Shown piece after piece: positions 45,424 to 54,072 of a stretch of 64,000 bases of DNA. The translations under genes were made by a program, and so were the position numbers. This DNA is from Poriferisodalis sp965203655 (GTDB lineage Bacteria; Actinomycetota; Acidimicrobiia; Acidimicrobiales; Poriferisodalaceae), in the NCBI RefSeq assembly GCF_965203655.1, contig NZ_CBDBDD010000009.1:496001-560000 (forward strand), written 5' to 3'. The notes below the pieces were generated by a model. It saw only the letters and a program-made list of their open reading frames with translations, had not been told where the DNA came from and did no database searches. Within the stretch, counting starts at the first letter, position 1. Each line of letters opens with the position of its first letter.

Positions 45424-45894
45424 GTGGAGATCAGCGTCACGGTGAACGGCGAGACTCGCAGCGGCGATGTCGAGCCGCGCACGCTGCTCGTGTACTGGCT
45501 GCGGGATGACCTGCGGCTGACAGGAACCAACGTGGGCTGCGACACGTCCTCGTGCGGCGCCTGCACGGTTCACGTGAACGGCGAATCTGTGAAGTCGTGC
45601 ACCATGCTGGCGGTGCAGGCCGATGGCGAGGACATCGGTACGATCGAGGGTCTGGCGCCATCGGATGACGAGCTGCACCCCATGCAGGAGGCCTTCCGGC
45701 AGAACCACGGCCTGCAGTGCGGCTACTGCACGCCGGGCATGGTCATGGCAGCGGTATCGCTGCTTGAGGAGAACCCCAGTCCGACCGAGCGAGAAGTGCG
45801 CCTCGGACTCGAAGGGAACCTGTGCCGTTGCACGGGGTATCACAACATCGTCAAGTCGGTGCTGGCCTGCGCGGCCGGCGAGACCTCGGCCTGA
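45424..45894 (+). CDS. (2Fe-2S) small subunit of a CO-dehydrogenase/xanthine-oxidase-type enzyme (CoxS-like)
   Basis: The 156-residue protein carries two 2Fe-2S clusters for electron transfer from a molybdenum site: plant-ferredoxin-type C39, C44, C47 and C59, and the alpha-helical cluster C99-x2-C102 with C134-x-C136. Length and motifs match CoxS/XdhC-type small subunits. The GTG at 45424 follows GGGAGAGG and gives the expected N-terminus; the frame continues upstream through the palindrome without conservation. The FAD subunit gene follows 13 bases later. Confidence 0.93.
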   Translation: MEISVTVNGETRSGDVEPRTLLVYWLRDDLRLTGTNVGCDTSSCGACTVHVNGESVKSCTMLAVQADGEDIGTIEGLAPSDDELHPMQEAFRQNHGLQCGYCTPGMVMAAVSLLEENPSPTEREVRLGLEGNLCRCTGYHNIVKSVLACAAGETSA

Positions 45895-45907
45895 GAGGAG
45901 CACTGCA

Positions 45908-46735
45908 ATGATCCCTGCAGCATTCGACTACGTACGGGCTGGCTCCGCCTCCGAGGCCATCGCGCTGCTCGGCGAGCACGGCGACGAAGCCAAGCTGCTG
46001 GCGGGCGGCCATTCGCTGCTGCCGATGATGAAGCTGCGACTGGCAGTGCCCAGTGTGGTCGTCGACATCGGCCGCGTGACCGACCTCAGCTACATCAACG
46101 ATGGCGGCGACCACATCGCCATCGGTGCGCTGACCCGGCATCGTGCGCTCGAGACGAGCGATCTGCTGGCCGCCGAGTGCCCCCTACTCGGGCACGTGGC
46201 GGGCGAGGTGGGCGATCCTCAAGTCCGCCACCGCGGCACGATCGGTGGCTCGCTGGCGCACTCGGACCCCGCGTCGGATCTTCCAGCTGCCGTTCTGGCG
46301 CTGGGAGGCACGCTCGTGGCACAAGGACCGGGCGGCAGCCGCGAGATCGCGGCCGGTGACTTCTTCACCGGCTACTTCGAATCGGCGCTGGCCGACGACG
46401 AGATGCTCACCGAGATCCGGGTCCCGAAGGCCCCTGGCGCCGGCTGGAACTACCAGAAGTTCAACCGGCGGGCGCAGGACTGGGCCATTGTCGGCGCAGC
46501 CGCGGTAACGGTGAACGGCGGCACGAACGTGGCGCTGGTGAACATGGGCTCAGTGCCGCTTCGGGCCAGCGCTACCGAGGCGGCGCTGGCAGGCGGGGCG
46601 TCGGCCGCCGAGGCCGCCGAGCAGGCCGCTGAAGGCACAGATGCCCCCACTGACCTGAACGCCACGCCTGACTACCGCAACCACCTTGCCCGGGTGCTCA
46701 CTCGGCGGGCGCTTGAGGCAGCCGGCGTTTCGTAG
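45908..46735 (+). CDS. FAD-binding medium subunit of a CO-dehydrogenase-type enzyme (CoxM-like)
   Basis: The 275-residue flavoprotein takes electrons from the 2Fe-2S subunit. It has the two FAD motifs of this family, AGGHS at residues 32-36 and TIGGS at 111-115, the FFTGYFESALADDEMLTEI strand, and the C-terminal CO-dehydrogenase flavoprotein domain. GAGGAG precedes the ATG. A large molybdopterin subunit gene would usually be next; instead a convergent SDR gene follows. Confidence 0.93.
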   Translation: MIPAAFDYVRAGSASEAIALLGEHGDEAKLLAGGHSLLPMMKLRLAVPSVVVDIGRVTDLSYINDGGDHIAIGALTRHRALETSDLLAAECPLLGHVAGEVGDPQVRHRGTIGGSLAHSDPASDLPAAVLALGGTLVAQGPGGSREIAAGDFFTGYFESALADDEMLTEIRVPKAPGAGWNYQKFNRRAQDWAIVGAAAVTVNGGTNVALVNMGSVPLRASATEAALAGGASAAEAAEQAAEGTDAPTDLNATPDYRNHLARVLTRRALEAAGVS

Positions 46736-46760
46736 CGCCGCAGCTCAGTTCTAGAGCAGC

Positions 46761-47504
46761 TCAGTCCAAGAGACCGGTGGCTTGGCCACCGTCGATCAGC
46801 AGGCCCGTGCCGGTGATGAACTTCGCCTGCTCGCTGCACAGGAACGCCACCGCTGCGCCGAAGTCGTCGCAATCGCCGCAGACGTTCATCGGGTTGCTCT
46901 TGGCGGCTTGCTCCTGATCCATCATCTTGGCGACGCGGTCGCTCCAGTGGGTGCCGGGCTGAGCTGAATTCACCGTCACGCCTGTCGGGGCCAATTCCCG
47001 GGCGCTGAGCTTGAGGAAGCTGGTGAGTCCGGCCCGTGCCACCGAGCTGGCGAACAGGAACGGGATCGGCTGCTTCACGCCCACGCTGGTGATGGCGCAT
47101 ACCCGGCCCCAGCCCCGCTCACGCATCGGCGGGATGGCCACCCGGCACATCTCGATCATCGCCTTGCAGTTCATGTCGAAGGCCATCTGGTAGGCGTCGA
47201 TCTCGGTGTTGTCGAACATGCCCGGCGGGGGACCTCCGGCGTTGGTGACCAGGATGTCCACCGAACCCAGGCCTTCGATGGCTTGCTCCACGAAGCTGCG
47301 TCCGTCGGCCGGGTCGCTCAAGTCGGCGGTGATGGTCAGCACTTCGCCGTCGATCTGTGCCGCTGCGGCCGCCAGGCGATCCGGATCCCGGCCGCAGATG
47401 GCCACACGCACGCCGTCGGCGGCCAGCGCCTTTGCCGAGCCGAGTCCCAGCCCTGCCGAACCGGCAGCTACCGCGGCCGTCCGTCCTGCAATTCCCAAGT
47501 CCAT
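46761..47504 (-). CDS. SDR-fold protein lacking the catalytic Tyr-Lys pair
   Basis: The 247-residue Rossmann protein has the SDR cofactor motif (AGSAGLGLGSA near residue 12), CGRDPDRL, NAGGPPPG and the Ser of ITSVGVKQP, but the usual YxxxK is replaced by FASSVAR. Members like this form a recognised atypical group annotated as oxidoreductases, and their activity is uncertain. The ATG has AGGGGACGGG ahead of it. It converges with the FAD subunit gene, 25 bases apart. Confidence 0.83.
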   Translation of the reverse strand: MDLGIAGRTAAVAAGSAGLGLGSAKALAADGVRVAICGRDPDRLAAAAAQIDGEVLTITADLSDPADGRSFVEQAIEGLGSVDILVTNAGGPPPGMFDNTEIDAYQMAFDMNCKAMIEMCRVAIPPMRERGWGRVCAITSVGVKQPIPFLFASSVARAGLTSFLKLSARELAPTGVTVNSAQPGTHWSDRVAKMMDQEQAAKSNPMNVCGDCDDFGAAVAFLCSEQAKFITGTGLLIDGGQATGLLD

Positions 47505-47605
47505 GGCCCGTCCCCTGTCTCGCCGGGCTGGATTGGCCAGCCCATCTGTGATCGCCCGGAACCGTAGCCAACGGTTGACCGCCCCTGCGCACCCCTCGTG
47601 AGCCG

Positions 47606-47611
47606 TAGCAT
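47606..47611 (+). promoter_or_regulatory. -10 hexamer (TAGCAT) of the desaturase gene
   Basis: TAGCAT ends six bases before the GTG at 47618. Confidence 0.5.
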
Positions 47612-47617
47612 CCAAGC

Positions 47618-48622
47618 GTGAGCGTTACCGCTGTGGCGCCGACGCATGACGAGCTCGTGGCCCAGATGACAGGCGGCATGGCACGGCCCGATCTGCCTGT
47701 CTTCGAAGGCTCAGAGCGCCTGCGTCCCGACGGCCGGCCCATGCCGGCATTTCGTGCGCAGTTGCGGCGCATCCCCAACTTCATCAACGCGATCGAGGTT
47801 CTTGCGACGCTGGCGGCGCCGGTGGCCGTCATCGCAGCCGTTGTGGCCATCGGCCATCCGCTCGCTGTGGTCGCCGCCGTGCCCGTCATCGGCACGCTGC
47901 AGCTCCGGTGGTTCATCCTCCATCACGAGGCGGCGCACCGGCTGCTGTTCTCGAACCGCTGGCTCAACGACCGCATCGGCATCAATCTGCTGGGCTGGCT
48001 GCCGCTGGGCACCGGCTCGCACTTCTACCGCCGGGGCCACGCAAACCATCACCGCGACGAGTTCGGTCCCAAAGAGCCCGATTTCCTGCTCTATTCCTTC
48101 TACCCGATCCCAGCAAGATCGCTGGGCCGGAAGCTGATGCGCGACCTCGTGGGCGTCTCGGCGTGGCGCATCACCAAACCTCGCTTTACCGGGCTCGTGA
48201 AGCTGAAACATGTGCCGCTCAGCCTGCGTTTCTTCGCCGGGCAGGCAATTGTGTTCGGCCTGTTCTGGTTGGCCGGACAGCCGTGGCTGTACCTGCTGCT
48301 GTGGGTGCTGCCGTGGTTCACCTGGTACCAGCTCATCAACCGATTGCGGGCGATTGCCGAGCACGGCGGCATGACCCGCACCGACGACCGGCGCAATACG
48401 ACGCACCACATCCGCCAGAGCTGGCTGGCGCGCGTGCTGTTCGTGCCGTACCACGTCGGATATCACCTGGCTCACCACGTCGATTCAGGCGTTCCCGCCC
48501 GCAATCTCAAGCGACTGCAGCGGGCGCTGGAAGAGGATGGCTACCTGCCGCCCGAGGCCGCATGGCCCACCTACCGATCGCTGTGGCGTGCCCTCGCCGC
48601 AGGTTCGGCGACAGCCGCTTAG
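47618..48622 (+). CDS. Membrane fatty-acid desaturase family protein
   Basis: The 334-residue di-iron membrane enzyme has the three histidine boxes of the family: HHEAAH (about residue 102), HANHHRDEFG (about 141) and GYHLAHH (about 283), with paired hydrophobic helices between. Such proteins oxidise acyl chains or carotenoid-like lipids; the exact substrate is unknown. An unusual feature is the long hydrophilic N-terminus of about 50 residues. Confidence 0.86.
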   Translation: MSVTAVAPTHDELVAQMTGGMARPDLPVFEGSERLRPDGRPMPAFRAQLRRIPNFINAIEVLATLAAPVAVIAAVVAIGHPLAVVAAVPVIGTLQLRWFILHHEAAHRLLFSNRWLNDRIGINLLGWLPLGTGSHFYRRGHANHHRDEFGPKEPDFLLYSFYPIPARSLGRKLMRDLVGVSAWRITKPRFTGLVKLKHVPLSLRFFAGQAIVFGLFWLAGQPWLYLLLWVLPWFTWYQLINRLRAIAEHGGMTRTDDRRNTTHHIRQSWLARVLFVPYHVGYHLAHHVDSGVPARNLKRLQRALEEDGYLPPEAAWPTYRSLWRALAAGSATAA

Positions 48623-48677
48623 CGCCGACGCTGCTTTACCCGCGTCGTCAACCCGACGGACGGGCGCCGCTGTCGAA

Positions 48678-48683
48678 TACGTT
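48678..48683 (+). promoter_or_regulatory. -10 hexamer (TACGTT) of the aldo/keto reductase gene
   Basis: TACGTT ends eight bases before the ATG at 48692. Confidence 0.5.
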
Positions 48684-48691
48684 TCGGGGCC

Positions 48692-49729
48692 ATGTCGCGA
48701 CTGAAGTCAGTTCAACTCGGTTCGAACTGTGGCCTGCAGGTGTCCGAGCTCTGCCTGGGAACCATGAACTACGGCATTCCCGGTCGTGGCCACCAGGGCG
48801 ACTGGACGCTCGGCGTCTCCGAAGCTCGACCCATCTTCGAGGCGGCCATCGAGCGCGGGTTGTACTACGTCGACTGCGCCGACATCTACGGCGTCGGCGC
48901 GGCAGAGGAAGTGGTGGGCCAGCTGCTGCGTGAACTCCTGCCTCGCGAGCAGTACGTGCTGACCACCAAGATCTCCATCCCGATGGGCCGCAACCCCAAC
49001 GAAGGCGGCCTGAGCCGCAAGCACGTAATGGAAGGCATCGACGCCTCGCTGCGCCGCCTCGGCCTCGACTATGTGGACCAGCTGATCATTCACCGGCACC
49101 CCCACGGAGTGCCGCGAGGAGCGCCGACGCCGATCACCGAGACGCTCGAGGCGCTGCACGATGTCGTGCAGGCAGGCAAGGCGCTGTACCTCGGCGCCTC
49201 GTCCATGTTCGCCTGGCAGTTCGCCGAGCTGCAGCTCACCGCCGAGATGCGGGGCTGGACCAAGTTCGTCTCGATGCAGAACCACTACAACCTCATCTAC
49301 CGAGAGGAAGAGCGCGAGATGAACCCCTACTGCATCAGCACCGGGGTGGCGCTGACCCCGTGGTCGCCCCTGGCGCGGGGGATCCTCGCAGGCTCGTATC
49401 AGGGCGGCATCGGCGCCGGCACGACGGATCGCTCCCAGGGCCAGGACCGCGACCGCACCGAGAGCCTGTACCGGGGCGAGCGCGACTTCGACATCGCCGC
49501 CCGGGTATCAGAGGTGGCCGATCGTCTCGATGTGCGCCCGGCTCAGGTGGCGCTGGCGTGGCTCGTCAACAAGGCCGAGATCACCGCACCCGTCGTGGGG
49601 GTGTCCAAGATCAGCCAGCTTGACCAGCTCGTCGAGGCCACCACCATCGAGCTCAGCGCGGACGATACTGCCTACCTCGAAGAGCTCTACCAGCCCGTCG
49701 AGAATCTGTTGTCGATCGGTACCAGTTGA
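48692..49729 (+). CDS. Aldo/keto reductase
   Basis: This 345-residue TIM-barrel NADPH-dependent oxidoreductase has the catalytic Asp and Tyr in VDCADIYGVG (near residues 52-57), the Lys in VLTTKISIP, the His in LIIHRHP, and a C-terminal cofactor segment VVGVSKISQLDQL. It resembles the YajO/Kv-beta-like branch, which reduces aldehydes; the substrate is not known. It is the only gene in its transcription unit. Confidence 0.9.
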   Translation: MSRLKSVQLGSNCGLQVSELCLGTMNYGIPGRGHQGDWTLGVSEARPIFEAAIERGLYYVDCADIYGVGAAEEVVGQLLRELLPREQYVLTTKISIPMGRNPNEGGLSRKHVMEGIDASLRRLGLDYVDQLIIHRHPHGVPRGAPTPITETLEALHDVVQAGKALYLGASSMFAWQFAELQLTAEMRGWTKFVSMQNHYNLIYREEEREMNPYCISTGVALTPWSPLARGILAGSYQGGIGAGTTDRSQGQDRDRTESLYRGERDFDIAARVSEVADRLDVRPAQVALAWLVNKAEITAPVVGVSKISQLDQLVEATTIELSADDTAYLEELYQPVENLLSIGTS

Positions 49730-49866
49730 GAGCCTCACACCCGTCGGGCCTCCGGATGCACCCGCATCCGCGACTTGAGCAATCCTCATGCCTTTTTCTC
49801 GTTTCGTGAGAGATACTGGGCAACAGTGCAGAGGCACCTCTGGCAGGGGAGGTTCGGAAAACAGCG

Positions 49867-51540
49867 ATGGCGTACTTCGATCTGGGCTCGTATCGATGGC
49901 CGGTCACGACCCGAGACGCCGAAGCCCAGCTCTGGTTCGACCGAGGCATGGCGTGGTGCTACGGCTTCAACCACGAAGAGGCAATCGCCTGTTTCGAGCG
50001 CGCACTGCTGCACGACATCCACTTCGCTATGGCTCACTGGGGCATCGCGTATGCGATCGGGCCGAATTACAACAAGGCGTGGACAGAGTTCGATGACGCT
50101 GATCTGCGCGTCTCGCTGGCGCGTGCGCGCTCGGAGGTCGCAGCTGCTCTCGATGCCGCGGGGGGCACTAGCGACCTTGAACAAGCGCTGATCGGTGCAC
50201 TCGCGCACCGCTACCCGACCGATCCCGAAGCACCCGACACCGATGACTTCGGGCAATGGAACGACGCCTACGCGGACGCCATGCGCGAGGTCTATCGGTC
50301 CTGCCGCGACGACCTCGATGTCTGCGCGCTGTTCGCCGAGGCGATCATGAACCGGACTCCGTGGGAGCTGTGGGACCTCGATACCGGCCAGCCGGCTGCG
50401 GGTGCGGGGACGCTCGAGGCCGTCGATGTGCTCGAGACCGCCTTTGAGCGGCTTGACCAGATGGGCGCCAACAGCCATCTGGGCCTGCTGCACATGTACG
50501 TGCACCTCATGGAGATGTCGCCGCATCCCGAACGGGCGCTGGCTGCCGGTGATCGGCTGGTCGATCTGGCGCCCGACGCTGGGCACCTCGTCCACATGCC
50601 CACCCACATCGACGTGCTGTGCGGTCACTACCACAACGTCGTGACGCGCAATTCGGCCGCGATCGTCGCCGATCGGAAGTACCTGGACTTCAAGGGCCCG
50701 ATGAACTTCTATTCGGCGTACCGCTGCCACGACTACCACTTCAAGGTGTACGGGGCGATGCTGGCGGGCCAGTACGCCCCCGCTCTGGAAGCGGCAGAAG
50801 AGATGAACCGCACGCTGCCCGAGGAGCTGCTGCGTACCGGTTCGCCGCCGATGGCCGATTGGCTGGAAGGATTCGTGGCCATCAAGCAGCACGTGTATGT
50901 GCGCTTCGGCAAGTGGGATGAGATCCTCGCCCAGCACTTGCCCTTCGACCAGCAGTTCTATTGCGTCACCACGGCGATGATGCGCTATGCGCGGACGGTC
51001 GCATATGCCTCGACCAACCGGATCGACGACGCACTGGCAGAACGCGAGGCGTTCGTAGCTGCCAAGGCTCATGTCCTGCCCAGCCGGACGCTGTTCAACA
51101 ACACCGGCCTCGACATCCTCGCCGTCGCCGAAGCGATGCTGAACGGCGAGGTCGAGTACCGGCGCGGCAACTACAACGTGGCCTTCGACCATCTCCGCCG
51201 AGCGGTCGAGCTGGACGACAACCTGCCCTACGACGAGCCCTGGGGCTGGATGCAGCCGACCCGCCACGCATTGGCTGCGCTGCTGTCAGAACAGGGTCAG
51301 TTCGAAGAGGCGGAGACGCTCTATCGATCCGATTTGGGCCTGGACAACCAGCTGCGCCGTCCCTGCCAGCACCCCGACAACGTCTGGAGCCTGCACGGAT
51401 TGCACGAATGTCTCACGCGGCGAGGGGAAACAGTGGAGGCACCGCTCATCCGCCAACGGCTGGATCTGGCGGTCGCCCGCGCTGACGTGCCCATCACCGC
51501 GGCGTGCTTCTGCCGGCTGGAGGTCACCGCGCCCGCGTGA
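49867..51540 (+). CDS. TPR-repeat protein of unknown function
   Basis: The 557-residue protein starts LGSYRWPVTTRDAEAQLWFD and continues with tetratricopeptide-like helices (GMAWCYGFNHEEAIACFERAL, GQFEEAETLYRS near the end), with no signal peptide or membrane helix. It contains many conserved-looking His, Tyr and Trp residues (HMPTHIDV, YHFKVYGAMLAGQY), so it may be more than a scaffold. The ATG lies 14 bases after GGGGAGG. I do not recognise a precise role. Confidence 0.75.
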   Translation: MAYFDLGSYRWPVTTRDAEAQLWFDRGMAWCYGFNHEEAIACFERALLHDIHFAMAHWGIAYAIGPNYNKAWTEFDDADLRVSLARARSEVAAALDAAGGTSDLEQALIGALAHRYPTDPEAPDTDDFGQWNDAYADAMREVYRSCRDDLDVCALFAEAIMNRTPWELWDLDTGQPAAGAGTLEAVDVLETAFERLDQMGANSHLGLLHMYVHLMEMSPHPERALAAGDRLVDLAPDAGHLVHMPTHIDVLCGHYHNVVTRNSAAIVADRKYLDFKGPMNFYSAYRCHDYHFKVYGAMLAGQYAPALEAAEEMNRTLPEELLRTGSPPMADWLEGFVAIKQHVYVRFGKWDEILAQHLPFDQQFYCVTTAMMRYARTVAYASTNRIDDALAEREAFVAAKAHVLPSRTLFNNTGLDILAVAEAMLNGEVEYRRGNYNVAFDHLRRAVELDDNLPYDEPWGWMQPTRHALAALLSEQGQFEEAETLYRSDLGLDNQLRRPCQHPDNVWSLHGLHECLTRRGETVEAPLIRQRLDLAVARADVPITAACFCRLEVTAPA

Positions 51541-51551
51541 GCCTTACGCCG

Positions 51552-51557
51552 TAGCCT
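51552..51557 (+). promoter_or_regulatory. -10 hexamer (TAGCCT) of the MoxR gene
   Basis: TAGCCT ends eight bases before GTG 51566 and overlaps an alternative TTG at 51557, arguing against that TTG. Confidence 0.5.
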
Positions 51558-51565
51558 TGGCCTTC

Positions 51566-52471
51566 GTGTTCACGGCGCCTACCTGCACAGCAGACGTCTC
51601 GGCGGCGTTGACCGAGCACGGCTACCTGCCCGACGAGGGTCTCTCCACGGTGGTGTACCTCTCGGTCACGATGGGCCGGCCGCTGTTTCTCGAAGGAGAC
51701 GCGGGCGTCGGCAAGACCGAGCTGGCCAAGGTGCTCGCAGCGTGGACCGGCGGTGACTTCATCCGCCTGCAGTGCTACGAGGGCATCGATGCCGCCCAGG
51801 CGCTCTACGAATGGGACTACACCCGCCAACTCCTGCACCTGCGCACCGCAGAAGCTGCAGGGCGCGCAGCCGTCGACGCCGAGGCCATCGAGGACGAGCT
51901 GTACTCGGAGCGCTTCCTGATCCGTCGGCCGCTGCTGCGAGCCATCGATCATGACGACGCCACCCCGGCGGTGCTGCTCGTGGACGAGGTGGACCGGGCC
52001 GACGACGAGTTCGAGGCGTTCTTGCTCGAGGTGCTGTCGGATTTCACCGTCACGGTGCCCGAATTGGGCACGATCACCGCCACCCGGCCGCCGTTCGTGG
52101 TCGTCACCTCCAACCGGACCCGCGATGTGCACGACGCCTTGAAGCGGCGCTGCCTGTATCACTGGGTGTCGCATCCCTCGGTCGACCGCGAGGTCGAGAT
52201 CGTGAAGCTCAAGCTGCCTGACGTGGATGGCTCGCTTGCCCGCCAAGTCGCAGTCGCCGTGTCGGCGATGCGCGAGATGCGCCTCTACAAGCCGCCGGGC
52301 GTAGCCGAGACCATCGACTGGGCAACTGCCCTCGGTCGCCTCGGTGCTGCCGAGCTCGACTCCCCGATGCTCGAAGCCACGCTGGGCACGGTGCTCAAGT
52401 ACCGCGAGGACCAGCAGCGGGTCACCTCGGTGGGCATGGAGATGATCATGGCTGCTGTGGCCGAGGCCTGA
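51566..52471 (+). CDS. MoxR/CoxD-type AAA+ ATPase
   Basis: The 301-residue ATPase has Walker A GDAGVGKTEL near residue 46, Walker B LLVDEVDRADDEFEAF, a sensor region VTSNRTRDVHDALKRRC and the C-terminal lid. In CO dehydrogenase clusters CoxD, of this class, works with the VWA protein CoxE to mature the active site. The next gene here is a VWA protein, which supports that role. Confidence 0.9.
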   Translation: MFTAPTCTADVSAALTEHGYLPDEGLSTVVYLSVTMGRPLFLEGDAGVGKTELAKVLAAWTGGDFIRLQCYEGIDAAQALYEWDYTRQLLHLRTAEAAGRAAVDAEAIEDELYSERFLIRRPLLRAIDHDDATPAVLLVDEVDRADDEFEAFLLEVLSDFTVTVPELGTITATRPPFVVVTSNRTRDVHDALKRRCLYHWVSHPSVDREVEIVKLKLPDVDGSLARQVAVAVSAMREMRLYKPPGVAETIDWATALGRLGAAELDSPMLEATLGTVLKYREDQQRVTSVGMEMIMAAVAEA

Positions 52472-52494
52472 GCGGCCCCGATCTCCACGCCGCC

Positions 52495-53679
52495 ATGGCA
52501 GCCAACGGCACCGAACTCAGCAATCGGGAATCCGGCGTCGAGCGGCCCGCAACCGAAGAACATGTGAACGAGCCGGAGCGCCTGGCGTCGGCCTTCTCGT
52601 CGGTCCTCCGTGGGGCGGGCTTGGTGGTCACCATCCGCCGGGTGATGGCCTTCACCGAAGCGTTGCGATTGCTCGGGGTTGGTGGCCGTGACGACGTGTA
52701 CTGGGCGGGCCGGGCGACCCTGGTGGGCAGTCCGGCCGACATCAGCACCTACGACCGTGCGTTCGCCGTGTTCTGGGAAGGGCGTGAGCCCAGCGGGATG
52801 GTCGTCGAGCTGCCGCCGATCTCGGTGACGCTGGCCACCGACAGCGACGACGACAGCGGGGCAGCGCCTCCGGCTGACGAAGGGGAGCCCGACACCGGCC
52901 CAACGCTGCGAGTCCGCTACAGCGATGTGGAGACGCTGCGCCACAAGGACTTCGCCGACTGCAGCGACACCGAGCTGAGCGAGCTGCACACGCTGATGGG
53001 GGAGCTGCGCTTCCAGGCCGTGACGCGCCGCTCCCGCCGCGGCGTGCGGGCCAAGCGGATTTCCCGTCGCCCCGACCTGCGCCGCACCATCCGGCGGGCC
53101 TTGCGCACCGGCGGGGAGGCCATCCGGCGGGAGTTCCTCACAAGCGACCGCAAGCCTCGCCGCCTCGTGCTGTTGCTCGACGTGTCGGGCTCCATGGAGC
53201 CCTACGCCCGCGCGCTCGTGCGTTTCGCCCATGCTGCGGTCGTGGGGCGAACGAGGGTGGAGGCATTCACCATCGGCACTCGGCTCACCCGGGTGACGCG
53301 TGAGCTGTCGTCGCGGGATCCCGATGCCGGGCTGCGGGCCGCCGCTGATTCCGTGCAGGACTGGTCGGGCGGCACCCGTCTGGGCGCGACCTTGCACGAG
53401 TTCAACGATCGGTGGGGTGTGCGAGGCCACGCCCGCGGCGCAATCGTGGTGATCTGCTCGGACGGCTGGGACCGCGGCACCCCCGACGAGCTGGCCGAGC
53501 AGATGGCGCGCCTGCACCTGGTTACCCACCGGCTGGTGTGGGTCAACCCGCTCAAGCACACGCCGGGCTATGCGCCCCTGGCCCGCGGCATGGCGGCAGC
53601 ATTGCCGCACGTCGACGAGTTCATCGAAGGCCATTCCTTCGATTCGCTCGAACACCTGGCTGCTGCCATCGCGGCGTGA
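52495..53679 (+). CDS. VWA-domain protein (CoxE-like)
   Basis: The 394-residue protein has a poorly conserved N-terminal half rich in charged residues and a C-terminal von Willebrand A domain with the MIDAS motif DVSGS at residues 229-233 and a later SDGWDRGTP strand. CoxE family members pair with MoxR-type ATPases to assemble the copper-sulfide-molybdenum centre or related sites. It begins 23 bases after the ATPase gene. Confidence 0.9.
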   Translation: MAANGTELSNRESGVERPATEEHVNEPERLASAFSSVLRGAGLVVTIRRVMAFTEALRLLGVGGRDDVYWAGRATLVGSPADISTYDRAFAVFWEGREPSGMVVELPPISVTLATDSDDDSGAAPPADEGEPDTGPTLRVRYSDVETLRHKDFADCSDTELSELHTLMGELRFQAVTRRSRRGVRAKRISRRPDLRRTIRRALRTGGEAIRREFLTSDRKPRRLVLLLDVSGSMEPYARALVRFAHAAVVGRTRVEAFTIGTRLTRVTRELSSRDPDAGLRAAADSVQDWSGGTRLGATLHEFNDRWGVRGHARGAIVVICSDGWDRGTPDELAEQMARLHLVTHRLVWVNPLKHTPGYAPLARGMAAALPHVDEFIEGHSFDSLEHLAAAIAA

Positions 53680-53754
53680 GCTGGGCCGAACCCAGCGATC
53701 ACCCGACGCACGACCTTCCAATACCGCAACAATGTCAACAGGGAGACTGGGCTC

Positions 53755-54072
53755 ATGGACGAGATCTTGGATGACATTGACCGGTGGCGGGCAGTGGGCC
53801 AGCGAGTGGCCGTCGCCCGGGTGGTGGACATCGAAGGCTCGGGGCCACGCGACCCCGGCGCTGCGATGGCCGTGAACGAAGAGGGCGAAGTGGCCGGCTC
53901 GGTCTCGGGCGGCTGTGTCGAGGGCGCCGTGGTCGGCGAGGCCCTTGAGCTGCTGGGCGGACGACGGGGCCCGGGCATCACCACCTTCGGCTACAGCGAC
54001 GACGAGGCATTCGCCGTCGGGCTGACCTGCGGCGGCACGATCCACCTGTTCGTGGAGGAACTCGACTGGTGA
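53755..54072 (+). CDS. XdhC N-terminal-domain protein (small)
   Basis: The 105-residue product is the XdhC_CoxI domain alone: VARVVDIEGSGPRDPGAAM, then GSVSGGCVEGAVVGEA, whose Cys in the GGC loop is the characteristic residue, and LTCGGTIHLFVEEL. XdhC proteins bind the molybdenum cofactor and add the terminal sulfido ligand before insertion. It overlaps the next XdhC-type gene by four bases (GTGA), so the two are likely made together and may act as one machine. Confidence 0.88.
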   Translation: MDEILDDIDRWRAVGQRVAVARVVDIEGSGPRDPGAAMAVNEEGEVAGSVSGGCVEGAVVGEALELLGGRRGPGITTFGYSDDEAFAVGLTCGGTIHLFVEELDW

